Assembly: GCA_004195045.1 (NCBI GenBank)
Contig: SGBC01000001.1
Span: forward strand, 842,178-906,177
Direction: 5' to 3'
Source: Candidatus Acididesulfobacter guangdongensis
GTDB taxonomy: Bacteria; SZUA-79; Acidulodesulfobacterales; Acidulodesulfobacteraceae
DNA length: 64,000 bases
The notes beneath the pieces are model-generated. The model was not told the DNA's origin, did no database searches, and was given only the letters and a program-made list of their open reading frames with translations. The position numbers and the translations under genes were made by a program. Positions 45,583 to 53,804 of this stretch are shown piece after piece; the stretch's first letter is position 1; each line of letters opens with the position of its first letter.

Positions 45583-47244
45583 TTAATAACCTATTTTATA
45601 GTATTGGCTAATATCTATCGAGCCGCTAATTAATAACTCATAAGCCCTTTGCTTCAGCGTTCTATAATTTATAGACCGCTCTATATTAAAAATAGAATTT
45701 TCTTTCAACAGAGAAAGACGTATGTCGTCCGTAACATCAATTACCTCGATAACAGCTTTCCTCTGTACGAATCCGGTGCCGCCGCACGTTTTGCACTGCT
45801 TATGTCCTTTATCGTAAACTTTAAAATCAGAATTTATAGCCTCGCTTTTTCTGAGCGCTTCCATTATCAGATTATCCTTTATGTATCTTTCCGGATAATC
45901 TCTAATATTTTTATATTCCTTGCAGTCATGACATAATTCGTTATAAAGTCTTTGGCTCATAAGAATTCTTACCGAATCCAATAAAATATTTTTTTCTATG
46001 CCCAGATTTTCGAGCCGCCGTACGATTCCCAATGAAGAGCTTGCATGAACAGTCGCAAAAACAAGGTGTCCCGTTTCAGCTGCTATAATAGCCTGCTTCG
46101 CTACTTCTTTATCACGTATCTCGCCGATTACGATGACGTTCGGTGCGCTTCTCAATATGCTTTTAATTGATTTTTCATATGTTATAACATCGTTAATTTC
46201 CCCCTGCGCTACGTTTGAATTGGATAAATTAATTTCCACAGGGTCTTCTATCGTATAAATATACCTGTCCATCTGTTCGGCTATCATTTTAATTATGGCA
46301 AATACCGTAGTTGATTTGCCTGCCGATGTGGGTCCGGAGATTAAAACGAGTCCTGAATTGTAAAGCATTATCTTACTTAGCAGCTCCACTGTTTCATTGT
46401 TAAAACCTAAATCTGTCAGATTTAAAAGTCTTTTATTTAATCCCAAAAGTCTTAATGTTATTTTGTGTTGATTTTCCGTTAAATTTTTAACTCTTTCAGG
46501 ATAAAATTCCGTTCTGATTTGAATCTGCCCCATCTCGAACATCATGCTTAACGTATCTTTAGGGTTAGCATTGCTTGTTATTCCGCCTTTATTTTTTATT
46601 ATATTTTTTAGCTGATTAAAAAAAGTTAGGCTAATCGGACTCAATTTTTCTAAATTACCGTTTATTACCATATGACAGAACACTGTCTCACGGTCTATAG
46701 GATTAAGATGTATATCGGAAGCGCCCTTAGAAACAGCCATATCTATTATATTTTTTAAGTATTTTTCCGGATCTGTCTGCTCTTCTACTAAATAACCTAA
46801 ATTTTTCAGAATAAATTCCGATGTTGCAATATATATCTTCGTTATGTCTGTCAACGCGGATAAATCTTTATAAATATTGATATTAAACATATTAACGATT
46901 AATAATATAATTTGTGATGAGTCAGACGCCGTATTAAACGGACTGATTTTTTTAAGTATAAGGCAGTTATTGACGGCGCAATATTCTTTCGATAAAAAAT
47001 CAAATGAAACTGCAAAATCATCCGGTATAGCTTTTATATAGTCTATTCCCAGCTGTTTGGATACAGCTTCTACAATAATATCTTCATTAACGTATCTTAA
47101 ATCTGTTATTATCTGCCCAAGCAATTTTTGAGATTTTGATTGTATTAAGATAGCCTCGTTAAGCTGCTTTTCATTCAGATATCCGCTGTTTATCAATATT
47201 TCGCCAAGTCTAGCAGGGCATTGTCCGCGTGTTAAATCGTTCAT
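45583..47244 (-). CDS. Pilus/secretion assembly ATPase (GspE/PilB family)
   Basis: Hexameric cytoplasmic ATPase powering pilin polymerisation. The N-terminal domain (YLNEKQLNEAILIQ, residues about 21-75) is the GspE_N/MshEN type. Walker A is GPTSAGKSTT near 303-312, the Asp box ASDIHLNP near 177, Walker B VIVIGEIRD near 363-371, and the His box GHLVFATVHASS near 379. A tetracysteine zinc site (CHDC near 433, CKTC near 480) is present. Length 553 fits PilB/GspE and the zinc site argues against the retraction ATPase PilT. A Ser/Ala replaces the usual Gly/Ser in the Walker loop, which is conservative. Confidence 0.93.
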   Translation of the reverse strand: MNDLTRGQCPARLGEILINSGYLNEKQLNEAILIQSKSQKLLGQIITDLRYVNEDIIVEAVSKQLGIDYIKAIPDDFAVSFDFLSKEYCAVNNCLILKKISPFNTASDSSQIILLIVNMFNINIYKDLSALTDITKIYIATSEFILKNLGYLVEEQTDPEKYLKNIIDMAVSKGASDIHLNPIDRETVFCHMVINGNLEKLSPISLTFFNQLKNIIKNKGGITSNANPKDTLSMMFEMGQIQIRTEFYPERVKNLTENQHKITLRLLGLNKRLLNLTDLGFNNETVELLSKIMLYNSGLVLISGPTSAGKSTTVFAIIKMIAEQMDRYIYTIEDPVEINLSNSNVAQGEINDVITYEKSIKSILRSAPNVIVIGEIRDKEVAKQAIIAAETGHLVFATVHASSSLGIVRRLENLGIEKNILLDSVRILMSQRLYNELCHDCKEYKNIRDYPERYIKDNLIMEALRKSEAINSDFKVYDKGHKQCKTCGGTGFVQRKAVIEVIDVTDDIRLSLLKENSIFNIERSINYRTLKQRAYELLISGSIDISQYYKIGY

Positions 47245-47334
47245 AATGATACCTTAAAATAAACATAAAAAAATCTTTTAGAATATTATTTATATGCCGG
47301 CTTTGATAGCTTCATTGCTATACATTTTTTGCAA

Positions 47335-47919
47335 TTAAACCTTAAAATATAAAGTTAAAGTTCCTGCCGCATTAGATGTTGCGGCTGCCGTGTCATCCGG
47401 CGTTAAAGCGCTGCCGTTGAAAATCACGCCGCTTCCTAATCCGGAATCGCTATTGTCAACCGAATTAAACAAATCCTGAGCTATTTTATAAGCATCGTTT
47501 TCAGGCACAAGTCCAAAATTTATTGTGTAAACATTTGAAATGCTTGAGTCCTGTTCTACAGTTATTGCGCCGTTCCATGGGTCGCAATGGTATATTGAAG
47601 CCGCGTTTGAAGGACAGGCGGCACCTGTTGTAAATCCTGCCGATGCCGTCCATGATTTCCCCAGCACCCCGCTATTTATCATACTTGTTATAGATACATT
47701 TGAGATGTTTCCCTGATTTTGACTCATATAATTTAATACCGATGCTTTCATTGAGCTTATTTGATTTATTGTTGCCGTTACTCTGGATATGCCCATATAT
47801 TTAGAATAGATATATAAGCCGCCGGATGTGAGTATTGATATAATTATCATAGCCACTATAAGTTCCATCATGGTAAAGCCGTTATTGCCATACGGCAGTC
47901 TATTTTGAGAATGTTTCAT
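47335..47919 (-). CDS. Type IV pilin (probable major, IVb/PilS-like)
   Basis: Prepilin with a 14-residue leader ending G14, cut before F15; E at mature position 5 (FTMME) is present. The mature N-terminal helix (LIVAMIIISILTSGGLYIYS) is hydrophobic. The C-terminal domain has the pattern of type IVb pilins: PWNGAITV, NFGLVPENDAYKIAQDLFNSV, and one cysteine pair (about residues 88 and 98). Ser/Gly/Ala/Asn-rich. GGAGG six bases before the ATG suggests strong translation, as for a major subunit. Its N-terminus is nearly the same as that of the second pilin at 50838. Confidence 0.87.
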   Translation of the reverse strand: MKHSQNRLPYGNNGFTMMELIVAMIIISILTSGGLYIYSKYMGISRVTATINQISSMKASVLNYMSQNQGNISNVSITSMINSGVLGKSWTASAGFTTGAACPSNAASIYHCDPWNGAITVEQDSSISNVYTINFGLVPENDAYKIAQDLFNSVDNSDSGLGSGVIFNGSALTPDDTAAATSNAAGTLTLYFKV

Positions 47920-48014
47920 AACGCCTCCGTTTCAAATGTTATTTAATATATTAGTTAATAATTTTTAATACCAATTAAAAGAATTAATTCTGCAAGATAA
48001 ATATCTAACTGTCA

Positions 48015-49511
48015 TTATTTAATAATTTTAGGTTTTAATAATATATAAATTTCCGTTTTTGTTTTTGTATTGTTTATTCCGCTAAATAAGTAACCTATTA
48101 CCGGAATATTGTCTAATATCGGAACGCCGTATTTATCAGTGCTCGCTGAATCTGTAGTGAGTCCTCCCAGCAGCACCGATGTATTTGATTTTACAGCAAA
48201 AGTATCAATCATTGTTTTTGTGTTTATGTTCGGAACGCTAAAATTATTACCGTTAGAACTAAAAGAGGAATATCCGTCGATATTGTTGTCTACCACGGCT
48301 ATAGTTGCGTAAACTTTATTATTTTTTACCAGCGGCGTAAAAGAAATGGATAATCCCGTCTGCGCTTCGGATATTTGGGGATATGACAGTGTTGAATTCG
48401 AAAGACCTAACGATTCCACCTGCACTCCGGATTCGTAAGGTATCACACTGCCTGAAGATATAACCCTTGTTTGTCCGTTTAAAACCGATAACACTGCCGC
48501 ATTAACAAGCTTAACTTTTCCGTAGGTCTGCAGGGCATTAATAACTGCCTGATTTGAGTTGTTGCCTGTAAACGATAAGTAATCCCCTGAATTATTTAAA
48601 CCTGACTGAGCGCCTGAGTTTAATGAAAAATTTATATTAGATATTCCTAATGCATTGCTGCGCATTACGTCTTTAAATAATTCATTCATATTTATGCCGA
48701 ATTGATATTGGTTATTAAGCTGAATTTCTAATATTTTAACTGTCAGAACAATCTTTTTTGTTGATAATTTTTTAAGCTCTTTAACTAATAAACCGACTTG
48801 CCTGATTCTTTTTCTGGTTGCATGCACCGTCAAAAGACCGTAATTTGGGACAATATTGTAATAAGATTGTTTTGAGTTTTTAAAGATATTTCTTAGATTA
48901 GCCGTAAGTACATTATAAAAAGATTTAGAGGAGGTGCTCATTGTATCCGACATCATTCCGGCAGGATTTGTTGAAGTCTGGCTGCCGATTAAAGAATTTG
49001 CAGGAGACTGCGTTCCTGACGAAATGCTATTTGTTGAAGCGGCAGTTTGCGAATTATTAGATGCGTTTGAAGTTGAAATGGAGCCGACTGAAAAATTAAC
49101 TTTATTTGTTAGCGCTGTTATAGAAAATCTGTAAGTTTTATTTGTATAAGCGTGAACCGTTATTTTTTTTAAATGCGTACTGTAACGATATACGTAATTG
49201 TGTAAAATTATTGAAAGAATTTTATATAAAGGCTCATTATTAAAAACCAGCGTCATTTTTCTATGTGTATTGATATTTTTGGAATAATTGAAATTGATAT
49301 GAGTATCTAATGAAAGCATGTAAAAAATAGAACCTAATGATAGTCTGCCTTTTAAGGATATCTTTTTTTGTAAAGCGTGTGGAATTTTTTTTATTTTACC
49401 GATATCCGGCTTAGCATATTTGATTTTTATTACAGGCAAGTTTATAGCCGCAGAATTTTTGACGGCAAATAAGAAAAATACTAAAATTATCGTTAATTTT
49501 TTAATAAACAT
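48015..49511 (-). CDS. Secretin (PilQ/GspD/MshL-like outer-membrane channel)
   Basis: Signal peptide at residues 1-22 (ending SAA), N-domain region with a STN-like fold (IFYMLSLDTHINFNY), a Ser/Asn/Thr-rich linker at about 145-205 (SSGTQSPANS), a second N-domain (KKIVLTVKILEIQLNNQYQFGINM), and the C-terminal beta-barrel signature (VLLGGLTTDSAS, then GVPILDNIPVIGYLFSG, and KTEIYILLKPKII). The order and the linker resemble MshL. It forms the pore for the pilus in the outer membrane. Confidence 0.9.
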   Translation of the reverse strand: MFIKKLTIILVFFLFAVKNSAAINLPVIKIKYAKPDIGKIKKIPHALQKKISLKGRLSLGSIFYMLSLDTHINFNYSKNINTHRKMTLVFNNEPLYKILSIILHNYVYRYSTHLKKITVHAYTNKTYRFSITALTNKVNFSVGSISTSNASNNSQTAASTNSISSGTQSPANSLIGSQTSTNPAGMMSDTMSTSSKSFYNVLTANLRNIFKNSKQSYYNIVPNYGLLTVHATRKRIRQVGLLVKELKKLSTKKIVLTVKILEIQLNNQYQFGINMNELFKDVMRSNALGISNINFSLNSGAQSGLNNSGDYLSFTGNNSNQAVINALQTYGKVKLVNAAVLSVLNGQTRVISSGSVIPYESGVQVESLGLSNSTLSYPQISEAQTGLSISFTPLVKNNKVYATIAVVDNNIDGYSSFSSNGNNFSVPNINTKTMIDTFAVKSNTSVLLGGLTTDSASTDKYGVPILDNIPVIGYLFSGINNTKTKTEIYILLKPKIIK

Positions 49512-49538
49512 GGGTAGATAAGACCGATTTAAATAATT

Positions 49539-50006
49539 TTATTTTGATAAAATTTGATAGTATCCGGCTATTTTCTTAATATATCTGTATGTCGAACGGG
49601 GCACTCCTCCATTTGGTCCGGCGTTATAACACGCCAATGCCAAGGCAATATTTTCATTTTTTAAATTTAAGCAATATCTTAAATAATAAACGCCGCCTAT
49701 TATATTTTGCAATGGATTATAAGGATTGATGCCAATACTTTTTGCCGTCTGCGGCATTAGCTGCATAAGCCCAATCGCGCCTCTATCTGACAATGCATTG
49801 ATATTGAAGTCAGACTCTTCTTTTATCATTGATAAGACTAATGCGCTTGGAACATTAAAATCTTTTGAAGCGGCAAAGATAGTTTTTGCTATCGTTTTAT
49901 AAGAATAGCCGTAACTATTCGGAATGTTTGAAATTGGCATATCCAAGCATATCCATATAACTGTACCTGCGCCCAATATTGCAAGAGCCGTTAAAAATTT
50001 AACCAT
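49539..50006 (-). CDS. Lytic transglycosylase (SLT family), pilus-associated
   Basis: Signal/anchor at residues 1-25, then a Goose-type SLT domain. The catalytic Glu is E64 in IKEESDFN, followed by SDRGAIGLMQLMPQTAKSIGI (about 73-93) and ALACYNAGP near 130-138. Length 155 is close to the minimal domain. It opens peptidoglycan for pilus or secretin passage, as for BfpH/PilT-like proteins in type IVb clusters. It overlaps the lipoprotein gene by 16 bases. Confidence 0.9.
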   Translation of the reverse strand: MVKFLTALAILGAGTVIWICLDMPISNIPNSYGYSYKTIAKTIFAASKDFNVPSALVLSMIKEESDFNINALSDRGAIGLMQLMPQTAKSIGINPYNPLQNIIGGVYYLRYCLNLKNENIALALACYNAGPNGGVPRSTYRYIKKIAGYYQILSK

Positions 50007-50758
50007 AAAATAATTCCTTTTTTATACCTTTCGGCGACTGTTAAGTTTTTAATAGTTTCCCATTTTTTTATTTTGAATGAATTGCCGGCATTGGAATACT
50101 TGAAATTCAAATTTATAAATCTTGGATTGCCGCAATTATTCAAACTTATAGAGACTATTTCATAGCCGTTTAAATATTTGAAGCGGCGGATAGTTATCGT
50201 TAAATGATTAGAAATAATCTTTTTATCTATTATTATTTTTTTCTTGGTATTTATTTTCAAATAAATGGTATTACTTCTTTCTATTAGCGTATATGGTTCT
50301 AATTGGACTGTCTGCAATGCAGATTGTGTTTTAATAGGCTTATTTTGTTTTAAATCAGTTCCGTTTATGTTTTTATTATTTAATTTTATAGCGTCTAATT
50401 TTCGATTATGTTTTAACTTTTTGGCTATCGATTTATTATTTATTTCAGTAATACCGAGCATATTTTTGGGTATATATAAGACTTTACGTTTTTTGTGTTT
50501 AATATTTTTAATTATATTTGCAGTAGTTAAGAGCGGAATATTGAGAATTGCAAACATTTCGCCGTTTAATTTATTTGCTTGAATCTTAGTCAAATTTTTA
50601 TTAATTGCGTTATTATTGTAAGCGCAGCCGGACGCTGCTATTGCAATAAATAAGATTCCTGCAACCATGGTTAGAAAATATATACGCTTAAAATTAACGA
50701 TTGAACTTTTCACTCTTTTTAATTTCATAATCTGTTTAACGTTTACAAGGTGTTGCAA
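49991..50758 (-). CDS. Putative lipoprotein of the pilus cluster
   Basis: 255 residues from the TTG, or 245 from the in-frame ATG at 50728. Lipobox IAASGC with C45 follows a hydrophobic stretch (about 27-43), so it is probably an outer-membrane lipoprotein. The rest is basic and Asn/Lys-rich with a beta-rich end. Not recognised. Its place before the transglycosylase and secretin genes suggests a pilotin or an assembly factor, but this is inferred from position only. Confidence 0.55.
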   Translation of the reverse strand: MQHLVNVKQIMKLKRVKSSIVNFKRIYFLTMVAGILFIAIAASGCAYNNNAINKNLTKIQANKLNGEMFAILNIPLLTTANIIKNIKHKKRKVLYIPKNMLGITEINNKSIAKKLKHNRKLDAIKLNNKNINGTDLKQNKPIKTQSALQTVQLEPYTLIERSNTIYLKINTKKKIIIDKKIISNHLTITIRRFKYLNGYEIVSISLNNCGNPRFINLNFKYSNAGNSFKIKKWETIKNLTVAERYKKGIILWLNF

Positions 50759-50837
50759 TATAAATATAACTTGTTTTAATATTTTCGTTCGGTCTAAAGA
50801 TTAACTAAATGATTACATCAATGTTCTACGAGAATAT

Positions 50838-51419
50838 CTAATCAAATCCAAAAAATATTTCAGATTGCGAAGAAGAGGACAACAAATTATTATTATCAGG
50901 CACTATTGAAGAGCATCTATATTGCGGTAAATTATAGCCGCTACCGTTAAAACCAACTGAGCTTATTGAATTTTCTAATGCTCTGCAGATACTTAAAGCC
51001 TGTAAATTTGTAATAGACGGCGAATATATACCAATTATATAGTCGCCTGAAACACCCCAGATATTTTGACCTATAAAGTATTTTTTGATTAAACCGTTGT
51101 TATTTAATGGGTATGTCCAATTTCCGTTTGTATTCCATGATGAAGGTATTAAATCGTCAGTTTGCATTTCTGAAGGTTCAATTGTTTTATAGCTTCCGCC
51201 GTTGATTTCGGCGTATGAATTTGCAGCAGTTTCCAGCGTAGCAATATTTTTTATAGTTGCCGTTACTTTTGATGATGAGATTAAACCTGAAGAAATATAA
51301 AGTCCGCCAGACGTTAAAATTGCAACAATAAGCGTAGCGAGAATTAGTTCAATTAAAGTAAATCCGCTGCCGCTGTTCATATTAAAACTTATATTTGCAT
51401 TTGGCATACAAGATTGCAT
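50838..51419 (-). CDS. Type IV pilin-like protein (second pilin)
   Basis: Prepilin leader ends G19 with cleavage before F20 and E at mature position 5 (FTLIE), giving hydrophobic helix LILATLIVAILTSGGLYISS. A closer ATG at 51407 would shorten the leader to 15 residues. The mature protein (about 174 residues) has one probable disulfide (cysteines near 151 and 175) and a closing FFGFD. It shares the LTSGGLYI helix with the pilin at 47335, so the two are paralogues. It heads the operon; its role as major or minor subunit is open. Confidence 0.85.
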   Translation of the reverse strand: MQSCMPNANISFNMNSGSGFTLIELILATLIVAILTSGGLYISSGLISSSKVTATIKNIATLETAANSYAEINGGSYKTIEPSEMQTDDLIPSSWNTNGNWTYPLNNNGLIKKYFIGQNIWGVSGDYIIGIYSPSITNLQALSICRALENSISSVGFNGSGYNLPQYRCSSIVPDNNNLLSSSSQSEIFFGFD

Positions 51420-51725
51420 TCCTGTTTAAAAATTATTGTAAAAAAATTGTTGAATTTTTGTAATACATAAAATAAAAACGTTAAATTTTATTTCTGATTA
51501 TTTTTTAATTTATTAAAAATCATTTTACAACTTTACTTTTACGGTTTTATGAAACAAATAATTCAAAATTATTAAACTTTTGTTAACAATTTGTTTCAAT
51601 ATTGGTTAAAATTATGTAATATCAATAAGTTGTTTTGCATTGTCTGAATAAGGTGCAGATATTTTATTGACAATAAATAATTTTAATAGTAAAATACTAT
51701 AATATTCATATCAGAAGAACGATGT
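51420..51725. other. Intergenic region between pilus operon and tRNA-Arg, with inverted repeat
   Basis: 306 bases without a gene. It holds a 9-bp inverted repeat (GAAACAAAT at 51551-51559, ATTTGTTTC at 51589-51597) around an AT-rich centre with GTTAAC, which could be an operator for the divergent pilus operon, and the tRNA promoter at 51667-51695. No ORF or RNA fold beyond this is recognised. Confidence 0.4.
51667..51695 (+). promoter_or_regulatory. Sigma-70 promoter for tRNA-Arg(TCT)
   Basis: TTGACA (51667-51672) and TAAAAT (51690-51695) with 17 bases between, the consensus arrangement, 30 bases before the tRNA. It is the best -35/-10 pair found in the window. Confidence 0.65.
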
Positions 51726-51802
51726 GCGTTCATAGCTCAGATGGATAGAGCAACAGCCTTCTAAGCTGTGGGTCGCAGGTTCGAATCCTGCTGGACGCAC
51801 CA
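51726..51802 (+). tRNA. tRNA-Arg (anticodon TCT)
   Basis: Complete 77-base cloverleaf with acceptor GCGTTCA/TGGACGC, then A and an encoded CCA; anticodon loop CTTCTAA (TCT) and T arm GGTTCGAATCC. It reads AGA codons, common in this AT-rich genome. A decayed integrase follows 120 bases later, which marks its 3' end as a probable attachment site. Confidence 0.93.
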
Positions 51803-51847
51803 TTAAAAACCGCAGTAAATAAGCACATTCAGCAATTCCCCTTTCTC

Positions 51848-51890
51848 TTGACAATATCTCCAAAATGGTAAAATTTGGTAAAATATTGTC
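51848..51890. repeat. Paired repeats before the integrase (regulatory or arm-site like)
   Basis: An 8-bp inverted repeat (GACAATAT at 51850-51857, ATATTGTC at 51883-51890) encloses a direct repeat GGTAAAAT (51867-51874, 51877-51884). A TTGACA (51848-51853) and TAAAAT (51869-51874) pair is present at a short 15-base spacing. This may be the integrase promoter/operator or recombinase arm sites; it lies between the tRNA and the integrase start. Confidence 0.4.
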
Positions 51891-51921
51891 CAAACTTGTC
51901 CCATTTTTAAGGAGATTAAAA

Positions 51922-52310
51922 ATGTCAGATAATGTCAGATTGCGCGGTCAATATTACTACTACGATATGATGATTGACGGTGTCAGGTATAAAGGAACTA
52001 CCAAAACCACAGATAAAAGCCTTGCCGAAAAGGTAGCCAGCACTATAAAGAGCGATATACTTAGACAATAGCATGACCTGCCGACTATCGTAAATTATAA
52101 TGACCGTAATTTTTTAGATTTGTGGAAAGATTATATTAAAAACCTTACTAATTCAAGAGGAAGAAAAGGCGCCGTCAGATCATTTTTCTGTTTTGCAAAA
52201 GGAAAAGAAATAATTATATTGCATTTTTTTATTAAAAATCGCAGAAAACCACCAAAAAAGAAATTGATTTAGCTTTAAAAAGAATGTCGGAATATTTAAT
52301 TGTTTTATAA
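51922..52310 (+). pseudogene. Tyrosine integrase remnant
   Basis: The ATG at 51922 with AAGGAGA before it opens a typical integrase N-terminus (DNVRLRGQYYYYDMMIDGVRYKGTTKTTDKSLAEKVA). An in-frame TAG at 52069-52071 stops it; the same frame then continues HDLPTIVNYNDRNFLDLWKDYIK. A separate short stretch in another frame (52248-52310, KKEIDLALKRMSEYLIVL and stop) looks like the end of such a protein. The catalytic core with its Arg-His-Tyr residues is missing, so the gene is inactivated by a nonsense codon and a deletion. It lies 120 bases after tRNA-Arg, as expected of a tRNA-integrating island. Confidence 0.65.
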
Positions 52311-52480
52311 AATAAAAACCATTCATTTGCTATATTTTTATATTTTTTCCATGAAGTTATTTATTCCCCTTCCTTATTATAATTTTCAAACTCACGCATA
52401 GCTTTAAATTTCTCTACGAATTTTTCGGCGATTTTTACAAAAACCTTTGCCGATAAAAAGCTTCTGCCGGTCTTTTTATA
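52303..52480 (-). pseudogene. Internally deleted second copy of the zeta-kinase cassette
   Basis: Bases 52347-52475 match 53389-53513 (the zeta start and upstream gene end) at about 90 percent by eye. Bases 52305-52347 match 52923-52966, the 3' part of the zeta gene encoding NEWFLFYN. In this copy the two pieces are joined at a T-rich microhomology with the middle of the kinase missing. The upstream reading frame (AKVFVKIAEKFVEKFKAM) is kept between copies with amino-acid changes only. Together they form an approximate tandem duplication around the intact cassette. Confidence 0.6.
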
Positions 52481-52628
52481 ACCGCATTAGACCATATAAA
52501 AAGACAGATGGCGTGAAAAAAAATAATAATAAACACAGTGAAATATATATAATGGATTATCTTCGCGTCTACCTAAACTGTTATGAGGATTTGCCGAGTT
52601 TCGGCCACGGTTCTCATAATGAAAAAAG

Positions 52629-52829
52629 CTATAAATCGTCGCAATTTTTATAAATGTCCGGCGTTTCCGACGTAATTTCCCCGCTGGGCAATTCGTAATA
52701 AAGTTTGCCGTTTCTACTATAGACGTTTGGAATTCCCATTTCTAAATTCTCTTTCTGCGCATTTCTGACGGCATTATTACCAGCCCTTATTATATCGTCT
52801 CTTAATTTGATAAATTCATCATTGCTCAT
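52629..52829 (-). CDS. Small partner protein of the zeta-type kinase (antitoxin candidate)
   Basis: 66 residues, helical N-terminus (FIKLRDDIIRAGNNAVRNAQKEN) and a beta-rich end with SRNGKLYYELPSGEITSE. It is encoded after the kinase and overlaps its stop by four bases (ATGA), a sign of translational coupling. Size and position suggest the antitoxin or a regulatory partner, although the usual order for zeta systems puts the antitoxin first. Not a named family that I can place. Confidence 0.55.
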   Translation of the reverse strand: MSNDEFIKLRDDIIRAGNNAVRNAQKENLEMGIPNVYSRNGKLYYELPSGEITSETPDIYKNCDDL

Positions 52830-53389
52830 ATAGAACCCCCAAATTGTTTATATAAAAATTCATTTAAAACCGTTAAATAATTTTCTTTGAAATATGCGAT
52901 TTCTTCAAAGTCATCTTCGCCATTATAAAATAAAAACCATTCATTTGCCATATCTTTATATTCTTTCCAGAATAAATTCCTGCTTCTTTCAAATCTTCTT
53001 ACGACATCGGACTTTGGAATATCATGTCCCCCCTTTAAAACTCTTCCTTTAATCCTCCGAAAATTTATACTTGGGTTATCGGTAAATATATAAATAATTA
53101 TAACGTTATAACCTCTATCTTTAGATTCTTTAATTATTTTTTTAATGTACTTTCCCGATAAAGTAGTTTCAATTATAAAACTAATGCTTTTGGAAAGATA
53201 ATCGTAAATATTTTTTAAAAAAATCTTTCCGGCTTCTATCCTTTTTTTATTTAAATCGGATGGACTTAAGGCTTTTGCAATTTCGTCGGCGTTGACGAAG
53301 GCGAGCCCTTTGTTTTTATTGAAAACATTAATAAAAGTGGTCTTTCCGCTTCCGTTTGCCCCAGCTATTATAAATATATTTTTTTCCAT
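52826..53389 (-). CDS. Zeta toxin-type P-loop kinase
   Basis: 187 residues with Walker A GANGSGKTT (10-18), ETTLSGKY near 74 as the Asp/Glu region of zeta kinases, and a basic RxxR stretch (RRIKGRVLKGGHDIPKSDVVRRFERSRN, split near residues 116-143) forming the lid. Zeta toxins phosphorylate UDP-sugars and block peptidoglycan synthesis. Related P-loop proteins phosphorylate other small molecules, so toxicity is inferred. No Shine-Dalgarno. The upstream gene end overlaps its leader, and the partner at 52629 follows. Confidence 0.7.
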   Translation of the reverse strand: MEKNIFIIAGANGSGKTTFINVFNKNKGLAFVNADEIAKALSPSDLNKKRIEAGKIFLKNIYDYLSKSISFIIETTLSGKYIKKIIKESKDRGYNVIIIYIFTDNPSINFRRIKGRVLKGGHDIPKSDVVRRFERSRNLFWKEYKDMANEWFLFYNGEDDFEEIAYFKENYLTVLNEFLYKQFGGSI

Positions 53390-53397
53390 AAAGTTAT

Positions 53398-53567
53398 TTA
53401 TTTCCCTGCCTTATTATAATTTTCAAACTCGTGCATAGCTTTAAATTTCTCTACGAATTTTTCGGCGATTTTCACAAAAGCCTTTGCCGATAAAAAGCTT
53501 CTGCCGTTTTTGTGAAACTTTGTGATTCTACGAGAGTTTTTGAAATATTCAATTGAGTTAATGTCAT
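53398..53567 (-). pseudogene. Broken small gene upstream of the zeta kinase
   Basis: An ATG at 53567 begins MTLTQLNISKTLVESQSFTK but stops at 53472. A second frame from about 53520 to the stop at 53398-53400 gives LSAKAFVKIAEKFVEKFKAMHEFENY. The same second frame is kept in the deleted copy near 52360-52475, so it was coding. One frameshift near GAAGCTTTTTATC joins the two parts into about 56 residues. It could be the missing cognate antitoxin; this cannot be settled from sequence alone. Confidence 0.45.
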
Positions 53568-53804
53568 GAGTAAATAATCATTTTAATTATAAAAATTATT
53601 CATTTGATTCATTATAAATCAAATCTTATAATATATTCAAGAGCACAGTTTGAAGTTTTTATAACGAATATAATCCGATGCATAAATATTTTATAGGTAA
53701 TTAAATAAGCAGACAAATTATGCGATTATATATTTTAGATTAATAGTAATTTAATTATTAATATTACATATTAATGTAAATTAATATAAAAACGGGAGGG
53801 CAAA

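Noticed and set aside
48934-49134. Plus-strand frame within the secretin gene
   Set aside because: Antisense to the Ser/Asn/Thr linker of the secretin; no start signal or homology.
51711-51893. Minus-strand frame covering tRNA-Arg
   Set aside because: It is the reverse complement of a tRNA and its promoter; translated tRNA complements often give spurious short proteins (the fragment PAGFEPATHSLEG is a common tRNA artefact).
52447-52653. Plus-strand frame of 68 codons after the zeta remnant
   Set aside because: No homology, overlaps repeat-derived sequence and the end of the antitoxin-like gene; likely chance.
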